This document shows positions 1 through 6,991 of a stretch of DNA of 9,820 bases, piece after piece (within the stretch, counting starts at the first letter, position 1; every line of letters starts with the position of its first letter). Origin of the DNA: Gemmataceae bacterium (lineage in GTDB: Bacteria > Planctomycetota > Planctomycetia > Gemmatales > Gemmataceae). The position numbers and the translations under genes were made by a program. The notes under the pieces were generated by a model. That model saw only the letters and a list, made by a program, of their open reading frames with translations, had not been told where the DNA came from and did no database searches. Where the stretch lies: assembly GCA_017853285.1 (NCBI GenBank), contig JAFMJU010000114.1, positions 1 to 9,820 of the forward strand, read 5' to 3'.

Positions 1-76
1 CCCCCAGACTTTTTGCCTGGATTCGAAACTGTTTCTCGCAAAACGGGCAAGCGACCACAGTCACAGCTTCGGACAT
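1..76 (-). CDS. Zinc-ribbon protein, N-terminal fragment (runs off window)
   Basis: Only the first 25 codons are in the window; the gene continues leftward past position 1. The reading starts at an ATG (76-74) and gives MSEAVTVVACPFCEKQFRIQ followed by AKSLG. The CPFC pair followed by a Phe-Arg-Ile stretch resembles the first half of short bacterial zinc ribbons of the MJ0042 type, where a second Cys pair would follow. That second pair lies outside the window, so zinc binding is inferred. A GGGGA Shine-Dalgarno-like sequence sits 7 bases before the ATG, which supports the start. The gene is divergent from the glycosyltransferase gene on its right. Its full length, other domains and function cannot be judged from this fragment. 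Confidence 0.6.
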   Translation of the reverse strand, partial: MSEAVTVVACPFCEKQFRIQAKSLG

Positions 77-265
77 GTTGTCATCCCCAATCAGGCCAGG
101 GTTCACCACCCACCACCGGGCAGCGGGCCTGAAAACCGAGATGGCCCCCAGGCAAATGGCCTTTATTTTTACCTGCCTGTTTTTATACGGCAAATGAACC
201 GAAAAAGTTATCAGGTCAACCTTTGCAACGAATCAGGCTAAATTCAACCGGGGGAGTAACGAGCC
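77..265. other. Divergent intergenic region with short inverted repeats
   Basis: This gap separates two genes that point away from each other, so it should hold both promoters. I see no convincing -35/-10 pair. TAAATT at 239-244 is a possible -10 for the rightward gene, but it has no good -35. Two overlapping inverted repeats are visible: AGGC/GCCT (150-153 and 159-162), followed by TTTATTTTT, and CAGGCA/TGCCTG (149-154 and 174-179), followed by five Ts. Both look weakly like rightward terminators, yet no rightward gene ends here. They may be chance or a leader structure. Confidence 0.4.
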
Positions 266-1066
266 TTGCAATCCAACCTAGCCCCCAAGCTTTTGGTCAG
301 CATCGCAACCTACAACGAGGCGGATAATATCGAGGCACTGATCGGCTCGATCCGCCAATACGCAAAAAACGCGGATATTCTTGTGGTGGATGACGCTTCG
401 CCAGACGGAACCGGAATCATCGCGGAAAGTTTGGCGGTGGCTGACCCGCGGCTTCGCGTGATCCATCGGTCCGGCAAATTGGGTCTTGGGACCGCCATGC
501 TGCGAGCCATGGAATACGCAGTCCAGAATCGTTACGACCTGCTTTTGACCATGGATGCGGACTTCAGTCACCATCCCTCGTACATCCCCGCCATTGTCGG
601 CGGGATGGAAGAGAAGGATGTGATGATCGGCTCGCGATATGTCCCGGGTGGAGGTGTGCGTAATTGGCCGTTCACCCGACGCATCATGAGTTGGGGAGTC
701 AACCTTTTGGTCCGGACGATGTTTGCAATAAGGGCCAAGGACACCAGCGGGGCATTCCGTTGCTACCGGGTGGCGATGCTTCCCTTCGCCGGCCTGAATC
801 GAATGGAATCGCTGGGTTATTCATTTCTGGAGGAGCTGCTTCACCGTTGCAATCTGGCCGGGGCACGCATCGGTGAAACCCCCATCGTCTTTGAAAACCG
901 TCGCAACGGGGCATCCAAAGTCAATTTTCAGGAAGCCGCCCGCTCTTTGGGAATCCTGCTTAAACTGGGGATCCATTCCCTAATTGCCAAACGCTATCCA
1001 AACAAAAGGGCTTGGGAAACAGAAATGGTCGGAATGCCCATCGCGGAAACCCTCCGTGCAGCCTGA
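266..1066 (+). CDS. Polyprenol-phosphate mannosyltransferase-like GT2 glycosyltransferase
   Basis: Family 2 glycosyltransferase (GT-A fold) of the dolichol-phosphate mannose synthase (DPM1) type. These enzymes transfer a sugar, usually mannose from GDP-mannose, to a polyprenyl phosphate on the cytoplasmic face of the membrane. Visible motifs in the 266-residue product are TYNEADNIE (15-23) and VVDDASPDG (40-48) in the nucleotide-binding half, the metal-binding DAD (97-99) in MDADFSHHP, and DTSGAFRCYR (159-168). A family-typical acceptor-side segment, GYSFLEELLHR then FENRRNGASK, follows. There is no C-terminal transmembrane or GtrA-like domain, so this is the short, soluble form. The start is TTG at 266, supported by GGGGGAG about 9 bases upstream and by the conserved core starting soon after. 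The sugar donor and the lipid acceptor cannot be read from sequence; mannose is the family default. The alkyltransferase gene overlaps its 3' end, suggesting cotranscription. Confidence 0.85.
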   Translation: MQSNLAPKLLVSIATYNEADNIEALIGSIRQYAKNADILVVDDASPDGTGIIAESLAVADPRLRVIHRSGKLGLGTAMLRAMEYAVQNRYDLLLTMDADFSHHPSYIPAIVGGMEEKDVMIGSRYVPGGGVRNWPFTRRIMSWGVNLLVRTMFAIRAKDTSGAFRCYRVAMLPFAGLNRMESLGYSFLEELLHRCNLAGARIGETPIVFENRRNGASKVNFQEAARSLGILLKLGIHSLIAKRYPNKRAWETEMVGMPIAETLRAA

Positions 1067-1547
1067 GCCTGTCGTCTACCACTTTCCCTGGCTACCTTTG
1101 GGCTGGAGGTTTCTGAAAGCCGAATGGCTGGATGGAACACTTTTCTCACTCCAGCCTTGTCCCGCCGCAAATCCAAAAAGAAAAACCGCAAGACGGGACG
1201 AGGTCTTGGCGGAGGTTCTGTCGGGCAGAAAACCGGGCACAGCAATCGAGGTGACAGAACAAAGTAAATCGGAATGGGCCGCAAAAACTCTGGCTGCGCT
1301 TAGAACGATCCGTTTCGGAACCACTGTGACCTACAAGGAATTAGCAACCTTGGCCGGGAATCCCCTCGCGGCAAGGGCGGCGGCGCGGGTCTGCGCCAGC
1401 AATCGTGTTTGCCTGGTGGTTCCATGCCACCGGGTTATTTCGGGTACAGGGGGAGTGGGAGGCTTTTACTGGGGCCCTCCGCTCAAGGAATCCATGATCC
1501 GCTGGGAAAGAGAACAGGGCAAGCCGGGAACCATCAAGCCAACCTGA
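1056..1547 (+). CDS. ogt: Methylated-DNA--protein-cysteine S-methyltransferase (Ada-C/Ogt type)
   Basis: Suicide DNA repair protein that moves alkyl groups from O6-alkylguanine (and O4-alkylthymine) to its own cysteine. Counting from GTG 1056 (163 residues), the active-site motif PCHRV is at 123-127 with acceptor Cys124. Also present are the Tyr of TYKEL (Y93), the arginine finger R107 in the DNA-recognition helix, the hinge Asn116 eight residues before the cysteine, and Glu151 closing the His-Glu network. The segment RAAARVCASN resembles the Ada C-terminal domain more than human MGMT. No Ada-type N-terminal zinc or AraC domain is fused. An in-frame ATG at 984 would add 24 residues, but these lie inside the glycosyltransferase gene and do not resemble the family, so GTG 1056 is preferred. 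Its 3' end overlaps the converging dnaE gene by 14 bases. Confidence 0.88.
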   Translation: MQPEPVVYHFPWLPLGWRFLKAEWLDGTLFSLQPCPAANPKRKTARRDEVLAEVLSGRKPGTAIEVTEQSKSEWAAKTLAALRTIRFGTTVTYKELATLAGNPLAARAAARVCASNRVCLVVPCHRVISGTGGVGGFYWGPPLKESMIRWEREQGKPGTIKPT

Positions 1548-4500
1548 CATTATCCTGCCCGAGAATGGACTCGAGTTCCTCCATCGGCACCTTTTGGGGA
1601 TTGATGGTGAAACCGTTTCCCAATTTCATGGCGCACCCTTTGCCAAAACCGTCCTCTATTTTCAGGGTGACCCCCAGGGGCCCCGGGGCCTTCCGCAGGG
1701 CGCGGGCCACCAAATCGAGGTCGGCGGAATCGTGCCGATCAATCGAGACACGGATAAACAAAGCGCGGGCAAGCTCCTTCCGCGCCAGTTCCAGATCAAG
1801 TATGCGGCTGACAATCAGGCTGGGTGCCTCGCCCCTACGCTCCAAACGCCCCTTGATGTAATAAACCGTATCGGGCTTTGGATCCTCCTTGTGGCGCGCC
1901 AAATCATCCGGCCAGATCACGCAATCGATGCCGCCAGACATGTCCTCCAGACGAAATCGCAGAAACCGGGAATTGCCGTTCCGGGCCTTCTTGGTGTTGG
2001 AAGACCTGAGGTTGACGAGCAATCCGCCCACAATGACCTCCTCGTCGGACCCCATGCCTGAAAACTGCCCGATGGTGTGGGTGGCGAAACGGCGCAACTC
2101 CCTTTCCTGGGAAGCGAGGGGATGGCTGGAAAAATAAAAATCCAGCACCTCCTTCTCCTGCCGAAGTTTTTCAGATTCAGGCCACTTGGGCACATCGGGC
2201 AATGAAGCCAACTCGCCACCCGCCCCCGTATCGGTGACCTCCTGGGCCTCGAATAACCCTTTTTGCCCGATCTTCTTGTCCGCCTGCTTTTCCTGGGCGG
2301 CCTGCACAGCGGAGGAGATGGCCATCATGACCTGGGCGCGATGACCACCCAATGAATCGAGTGCCCCCGCCTTGGTCAATTTTTCCAGGGCCGCCTTTGG
2401 AACCAGCTTCGGGTCCACCCGTTCCGCCAGGTCGAACAAATCCTTGAAGCGCCCCCCTTCCCTTCGGGCCCGGACAATTTCCATCGCAGCCGCCCTTCCG
2501 ACCCCCTTGATCGCCAGGAGTCCGAACGAAATCCGGCCCTCCCGCGCGTCGAACTCCACCTCGCTGGAGTTGACATTCGGCTGGAGCACCTCCACACCGC
2601 TTTTCCTGGCTTCGGCAATGTGATCGACCATCACATCCCGCTTGTTCCCGTCCTCGATCTCGCTGGAAAGCAGCGCAGCCATGAACTCCGGGAGGAAATG
2701 GGCCTTCAGGTAGGCGGTCTGGTAACCGACCATCGCGTAGGCCGCGGTGTGGCTCTTGTTGAAGCCGTAGCCGCCGAAAACAACGATGAGCTGAAAGATG
2801 TCCTCGGCGATCTGCTGCGCAAGTCCGCGCTCAATGGCGCCCTGGATGAATTCCTCCTTGCGCTTGTCGATGATGTCGTATTTCTTCTTGGAGATAGCCT
2901 TGATGCAGGCGTAGGCGCTGGAGAGTTCGATGCCACCCAATCGGTTGAGGATGCGCATGATCTGTTCCTGGTAGACCATGACGCCATAGGTTTCCTCGAG
3001 CACCTCCTTCATCACAGGGTGGGCATAGGTGGGTTTTTCCCGGCCGTGCTTGCGGTTGACATAAGAGTCAACCATCCCGCCTTCCAAGGGCCCGGGGCGG
3101 TAGAGAGCCATGAGGGCGATGATGTCGCGGATGTTGTCGGGCTTCAGCTTCTTGAGCAGTTCGCGAATGCCGTTGCCTTCCAACTGGAAGACACCTTTCG
3201 CGTCCCCACGCTGGAGCAACTTGTAAACATCGGGATCATTGAGGGGAAGCTTGCGCAAATCGATCTTTTTGCCATGGTTGCGCTCGATCATGCGGAGGGC
3301 ATTCTCCAGCATGGTGAGTGTGCGCAGACCGAGAAAGTCCATCTTCAGGAGGCCGGCTTTTTCCAAATCACCCATCACCCATTGTGTGGTGATGGCAGGT
3401 TGGCCGGCCTGACCATCCTCACCCTTGCGCACCACCCGCTGCAGGGGGACATAATCCACCAAGGGACCATTCGAGATCACCACCCCGGCGGCATGGGTGC
3501 CCACATTGCGGTTGGTTCCTTCCAGCTTGAGGGCAATCTCCAGGACCCGGGCGACATCGCCACTCTCGTCCCGGGCCCGCCGCAAGTCGGGGCTTTCCTC
3601 GAGGGCCTCCTCCAGTGTCACGCCCGGCCGGTCCGGCACGAACGATGTGAGCAGGTTGACCTTTTCCAGGGGGAGGTCGTAGACACGGCCCACATCCTTG
3701 ATGGCCGCTTTCGCGGCCATGGTGCCGAAGGTGCCAATCTGGGCGACGCTCGCCTCTCCGTAGCGTTGGCGCACATAAGCGATCACCTCGTCGCGGCGCT
3801 CCTTGCAGAAGTCGATATCAATATCAGGCGCCTCGGCCCGGTTGGGATCCAGGAAACGCTCGAACAGCAGGTCATATTCCAGCGGACAGACATGGCTGAG
3901 CTTCAGGACATAGCTGACCAGGGCACCGCAGGCTGATCCCCTCGCCCCGCAGGGAATGCCTTTCTCCTCCGCAAAACGGACGAAATCGCGGACCACCAGG
4001 AAGTAGCTTGCGAAACCCATCCGGCAAATGATGGAAAGTTCGTGCTCCATCCGCTCGCGGACCGGCCCCGGGACGGTTTCGCCGTAACGGTCGGAGATGC
4101 CCTCCGCGCACAGGTCGCGCAGGTACTGCTCGGGAGACTTGCCCTGGGGAGGCAAATAGACGGGGAAATGGCGTTTTTTCAGATCCAGATTTATATCGAT
4201 GGAATCAGCGATTTCCTGGCTGCGTTTGACGGCGGCCTCGTGGCCGGGGAACAGGGAATACATCTCCTCCGGGCCACGGACATGGAATTCCCTGGAGCCA
4301 TACCGGATGCGGTTGGGATCGGAAAGCAGTTTGCCGGTGTTGATGCACAAAAGCACATCATGGGCCTGCCAATCCTCTGAGGAGAGGTAGTGGGCATCCG
4401 AGGTCGCAACCAAGGGCAAACCCAACTTGTCCGCAACATCGACCGCGCCCTCCATGCAGAGGCGCTGGATGTCCAGCCCGTTGTTCTGTATTTCGACAAA

Positions 4501-5025
4501 GAAGTTGTCCTTGAAATGCTTGGCGAACCAACCCGCCAACTGGCGGGCCTCGTTCATCTGCTCCTTCAGGATCAGTTCGCTGAATTCGCTGGAGGCGCAG
4601 CCCGAGAGGACCACCAAACCCTCCCGATGGGCCAAGAGGGCCTCCTTGTCAATTCGGGGAACATAGTGGTACCCCTCAAGAAAAGCCAGGGAGGACAACT
4701 TGATCAGGTTCTTGAACCCGGTCTCGTTTTTCGCCAGGACCGTGAGGTGGAACCCGGCATCGCCCCGCTTTCTTGCCTCGCGTTCCGTCCTGGAGGTGGG
4801 GGCCACATAGGCCTCGTAGCCGATGAGAGGGTTGACCGCCTTGGCACGGCATTCCTGGTAAAACTCCAGCGCGCCATATAGGTTGCCGTGGTCGGTTATG
4901 GCCACCGCGTTCATGCCGCGGTCCTTCACGGATTGGACCAATTCCGGAATACGGTTCGCACCGTCGAGAAGGCTGTAATGACTGTGGCAATGGAGGTGGG
5001 CGAAAGGACGGCTTGCCGCGGACAT
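1534..5025 (-). CDS. dnaE: DNA polymerase III subunit alpha (DnaE)
   Basis: Replicative DNA polymerase catalytic subunit, 1163 residues from the chosen start, close to E. coli DnaE (1160). The numbers below count from the upstream ATG at 5040; subtract 5 for the chosen start. An N-terminal PHP domain (about 13-290) keeps H17, H19, D26, H51, E76, H98, C148, D215 and H217. The polymerase core has PDIDIDF (405-411) with two catalytic aspartates, the third Asp at D568 in KMDFLGLRTLT, and NKSHTAAYA (761-769). A helix-hairpin-helix lies near 838-860, QKGLF (926-930) matches the beta-clamp pentamer, an OB fold spans about 1000-1085, and a tail follows. ATG 5025 is preferred because AGGA lies 7 bases upstream, while ATG 5040 has no Shine-Dalgarno. 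No intein or frameshift is seen. Confidence 0.97.
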   Translation of the reverse strand: MSAASRPFAHLHCHSHYSLLDGANRIPELVQSVKDRGMNAVAITDHGNLYGALEFYQECRAKAVNPLIGYEAYVAPTSRTEREARKRGDAGFHLTVLAKNETGFKNLIKLSSLAFLEGYHYVPRIDKEALLAHREGLVVLSGCASSEFSELILKEQMNEARQLAGWFAKHFKDNFFVEIQNNGLDIQRLCMEGAVDVADKLGLPLVATSDAHYLSSEDWQAHDVLLCINTGKLLSDPNRIRYGSREFHVRGPEEMYSLFPGHEAAVKRSQEIADSIDINLDLKKRHFPVYLPPQGKSPEQYLRDLCAEGISDRYGETVPGPVRERMEHELSIICRMGFASYFLVVRDFVRFAEEKGIPCGARGSACGALVSYVLKLSHVCPLEYDLLFERFLDPNRAEAPDIDIDFCKERRDEVIAYVRQRYGEASVAQIGTFGTMAAKAAIKDVGRVYDLPLEKVNLLTSFVPDRPGVTLEEALEESPDLRRARDESGDVARVLEIALKLEGTNRNVGTHAAGVVISNGPLVDYVPLQRVVRKGEDGQAGQPAITTQWVMGDLEKAGLLKMDFLGLRTLTMLENALRMIERNHGKKIDLRKLPLNDPDVYKLLQRGDAKGVFQLEGNGIRELLKKLKPDNIRDIIALMALYRPGPLEGGMVDSYVNRKHGREKPTYAHPVMKEVLEETYGVMVYQEQIMRILNRLGGIELSSAYACIKAISKKKYDIIDKRKEEFIQGAIERGLAQQIAEDIFQLIVVFGGYGFNKSHTAAYAMVGYQTAYLKAHFLPEFMAALLSSEIEDGNKRDVMVDHIAEARKSGVEVLQPNVNSSEVEFDAREGRISFGLLAIKGVGRAAAMEIVRARREGGRFKDLFDLAERVDPKLVPKAALEKLTKAGALDSLGGHRAQVMMAISSAVQAAQEKQADKKIGQKGLFEAQEVTDTGAGGELASLPDVPKWPESEKLRQEKEVLDFYFSSHPLASQERELRRFATHTIGQFSGMGSDEEVIVGGLLVNLRSSNTKKARNGNSRFLRFRLEDMSGGIDCVIWPDDLARHKEDPKPDTVYYIKGRLERRGEAPSLIVSRILDLELARKELARALFIRVSIDRHDSADLDLVARALRKAPGPLGVTLKIEDGFGKGCAMKLGNGFTINPQKVPMEELESILGQDNVRLA

Positions 5026-5040
5026 GGTCGCATCCTGCAT

Positions 5041-5189
5041 GATGATTTGGGGGGCACGGGCCCGAGAGTAATATTACCGTGTGAAAAGAGCCCCAAACCA
5101 TCAAGCCTTTGCCAAAACAGAAACCCTGACTGCGCAACCACTTGCGAGGGGGAGCGAGCAATCACCGATTGGCTGAATTGAATTTTGGA
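5041..5189 (-). promoter_or_regulatory. Gap upstream of dnaE with a possible -10 box
   Basis: The gap between the FHA gene and dnaE is long enough for a separate dnaE promoter. The palindrome TAATATTA (5069-5076) gives TAATAT on the minus strand, a fair -10 box. I find no good -35 at 16-18 bases; TTGATG lies 22 bases upstream, which is too far. A second palindrome, CGGGCCCG, is at 5057-5064. Read-through from the FHA gene is equally possible, since no terminator with a T tract is visible. Confidence 0.3.
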
Positions 5190-5939
5190 TTACTGGACAG
5201 CCGGATCAGCCAAGGCCAATGTGTACCGGGCCAATGCCATCTGAACCGCCAACAATCGCTGCATGGATTGAAAATCCATCCTGGATCCCTTGGCTCCATC
5301 GCCATCCATCGCCACCGCCCCTCCTGTTGACAGGGAGAGGTTCCAATGCAGGAAATCCAGCATTTCCGCCAGCCTCGCGGCCTGCAAGGGAGACAATTTT
5401 TCCGGCAGGGCAGGCAACGCGTTAGATGCGGAAAAAACCCGGCCCCCCGCGGAACTGATCTTGTCCGGGGAAAAATCCCTCCAAGGTCCCTCGGCCGGGA
5501 CTGTCTCCCCCCCCCAAGGAGCAGGAAAACGGGCCTCACCAGCCTTAGGGGAGTATTCGGTCTCCTTTGAATTCACGGGATTCAATGCTTGGCCGGCACC
5601 ATCCGAGGTCGGTGGCTGGCAGAGATCTTCCAGCCGCTTCTGGATGTCCGCCGGTGATCCAAAAAGCAGGGTGGTTTTCCCGATCTGAATCCTGTCCCCG
5701 GGTAGGAGGCAGCGCATGCTACAAACCTGCCCGTTGATTCTGGTGCCGTTGGTGCTGTCGAGGTCCACCAGGATCACATTGTCCCGGTCACGATTCACCT
5801 TGGCATGGTATCGGCTCACCCGTTCATCATTGAGCCGCAAGGTGTTACCGTCTTCCCGGCCAATTGAAACGGGTGAGTCCAGGTCCCGGAAAATCCGGCC
5901 TTTGTCAAAGCCCTCAAGCACCTGGAATGTGATCTCCAT
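5190..5939 (-). CDS. FHA-domain protein, function unknown
   Basis: The 249-residue protein has an N-terminal forkhead-associated domain (about 1-95), a fold that binds phosphothreonine peptides. Core residues are all present: G27-R28 in SIGRED, S42 and H45 in VSRYHAKV, and N64-G65 in DSTNGTRING. Residues 100-165 form a Pro/Gly/Ser-rich linker. The C-terminal part (about 178-245) looks helical (SPLQAARLAEMLDFLHWN, MQRLLAVQMALARYTLAL) and matches nothing I recognise. There is no signal peptide or transmembrane segment, so it is probably cytosolic. ATG 5939 is chosen because the FHA fold starts right there and AGGG lies 5 bases upstream. An earlier in-frame start at 5969 would overlap miaA. It starts 7 bases after the miaA stop, suggesting cotranscription. 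A run of nine Gs encodes W142-E145. No kinase is visible nearby. Confidence 0.9.
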   Translation of the reverse strand: MEITFQVLEGFDKGRIFRDLDSPVSIGREDGNTLRLNDERVSRYHAKVNRDRDNVILVDLDSTNGTRINGQVCSMRCLLPGDRIQIGKTTLLFGSPADIQKRLEDLCQPPTSDGAGQALNPVNSKETEYSPKAGEARFPAPWGGETVPAEGPWRDFSPDKISSAGGRVFSASNALPALPEKLSPLQAARLAEMLDFLHWNLSLSTGGAVAMDGDGAKGSRMDFQSMQRLLAVQMALARYTLALADPAVQ

Positions 5940-5946
5940 GAAAGCC

Positions 5947-6918
5947 CTACAACCTCCCAAGCCAGGCACGTATCGATGATTCGTTGGTCCCTTGGAATTC
6001 CTGGCCGGTGAGCGGAGTCAGCATGCGCATCGAACGGAACCAGGTTTCCTGCCGTTTGGCCACCTGGCAGGTCCCTTCGACGATCTTCCGCTCCGCTTCC
6101 TCCAATTTCAATTCGCCTCGAAACACTCTTCGAAGGATCGCGTAGCCCACCGCCTGACCGGCGGTTTTCCCCCAGGTTCCATACTTACTTTCCAAAAACG
6201 CGACTTCCTCCAGCCACCCTCCGGTAATCATCTCGCGGGTACGGTTGGCGATGCGCAGTCGCAGTGGTTCCCTTGGCCAGCTCAACCAGACCCAGTGCTC
6301 GCCGCCAGTTGGACCGCAAATTGGCTCCACGGAATGCCGGTCCCATTGGGTTTGAAATTGGCTAATGCCCCGACCGGTCAATTGGAACACCTCGAGGGCT
6401 CGCACGATCCGGCGGGCATCATTGGGGTGGATGCGGGCAGCAGCAGCGGGATCGACAACCGCGAGGCGTTGGTGGAGCGCCGGCGCCCCCATTTCAACCA
6501 CGCTGGCCTCCAATTCGTTCCGGGCCGCTTCGGATTTGGGTGGGGCCTCAGCCATCCCCTGAAACAACAATTGGAAATAAAGGGCAGTTCCCCCGACCAA
6601 AATGGCCTTCTTTCCCCTGGCCAAGATGGATTGCAAGGTTTCCCTGGCCAAGTCCAGCCACCACCCCGCGTTTGCATCCTCATCGGGATTGAGCAAATCA
6701 ATCAAGTGATGGGGGACCTGGGCCAAATCAGAAGGACCGGGCTTGGCGGTGCCGATATTGAAACCGCGATACAAGGTCATGGAATCGACGCAGACAATTT
6801 CCGCGCCAGTTTCCCGGGCCAGAGCGAGCGCCAAGGCGGATTTGCCGCTGCCCGTCGGACCGGCAATCACGGTGCACTGTTGGAGCAAAGGCAGGACGCT
6901 TTCCTTGGCGGTGAACAT
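5947..6918 (-). CDS. miaA: tRNA dimethylallyltransferase (MiaA)
   Basis: Transfers a dimethylallyl group to N6 of A37 in tRNAs reading codons that begin with U (i6A37), the first step towards ms2i6A. Counting from GTG 6936 (subtract 6 for the chosen ATG), the P-loop GPTGSGKS is at 26-33, followed by VDSMTLYRGFNIGTAKP with the general-base Asp51. Next come VGGTALYFQLLFQG, the signature AARIHPNDARRIVRALEVF, AVGYAILRR and the C-terminal CQVAKRQETWFRS. Length (323 residues) is normal. ATG 6918 is chosen because it leaves a typical short lead before the P-loop. GTG 6936 is in frame 18 bases upstream with a weak GGAAAA site and sits inside a 7-bp hairpin. Neither start has a strong Shine-Dalgarno. 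The gene follows the deacylase gene by 55-75 bases and the FHA gene follows it by 7. Confidence 0.95.
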   Translation of the reverse strand: MFTAKESVLPLLQQCTVIAGPTGSGKSALALALARETGAEIVCVDSMTLYRGFNIGTAKPGPSDLAQVPHHLIDLLNPDEDANAGWWLDLARETLQSILARGKKAILVGGTALYFQLLFQGMAEAPPKSEAARNELEASVVEMGAPALHQRLAVVDPAAAARIHPNDARRIVRALEVFQLTGRGISQFQTQWDRHSVEPICGPTGGEHWVWLSWPREPLRLRIANRTREMITGGWLEEVAFLESKYGTWGKTAGQAVGYAILRRVFRGELKLEEAERKIVEGTCQVAKRQETWFRSMRMLTPLTGQEFQGTNESSIRAWLGRL

Positions 6919-6932
6919 ATGGAAAGCATAGC

Positions 6933-6955
6933 CCACGCCGTTTTCCAGGGCGTGG
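6933..6955 (-). repeat. Inverted repeat at the miaA translation start
   Basis: CCACGCC (6933-6939) and GGCGTGG (6949-6955) are perfect reverse complements separated by 9 bases, giving a GC-rich 7-bp stem. In the miaA transcript the loop contains the GGAAAA that would serve as ribosome site for GTG 6936, and that GTG is in the 3' arm of the stem. If translation begins at ATG 6918 instead, the hairpin ends 14 bases before it. No T tract follows on either strand, so it does not look like an intrinsic terminator. Confidence 0.5.
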
Positions 6956-6991
6956 ATTTCGGATCAGATTATGCCGGGTCAGGCAAAGAAT

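Noticed and set aside
149..184. Terminator-like inverted repeats followed by Ts upstream of the glycosyltransferase.
   Set aside because: Stems are only 4-6 bp and no rightward gene ends before them; described only as part of the intergenic region.
1374..1404. Alkyltransferase recognition helix RAAARVCASN differs from human RAVGGAMRGN.
   Set aside because: It is close to the E. coli Ada C-terminal domain (RAVASACAAN), so it is ordinary for the bacterial branch.
2620..3936. Long open frame (438 codons) on the plus strand inside dnaE.
   Set aside because: It is wholly antisense to the conserved polymerase core, has no recognisable domain and its composition (rich in His, Gln, Val and Leu) looks like a mirror of codon bias.
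5162..5539. Alternative frame in the 3' half of the FHA gene, reachable by slippage at the G9 tract.
   Set aside because: The product is rich in Arg, Trp and Cys and does not look like a folded protein, so the annotated frame is kept.
6760..6790. MiaA has DSMTLYRG where many homologues have DSMQVYRG.
   Set aside because: E. coli MiaA also lacks Gln at this place (DSALIYKG), so it is normal family variation.
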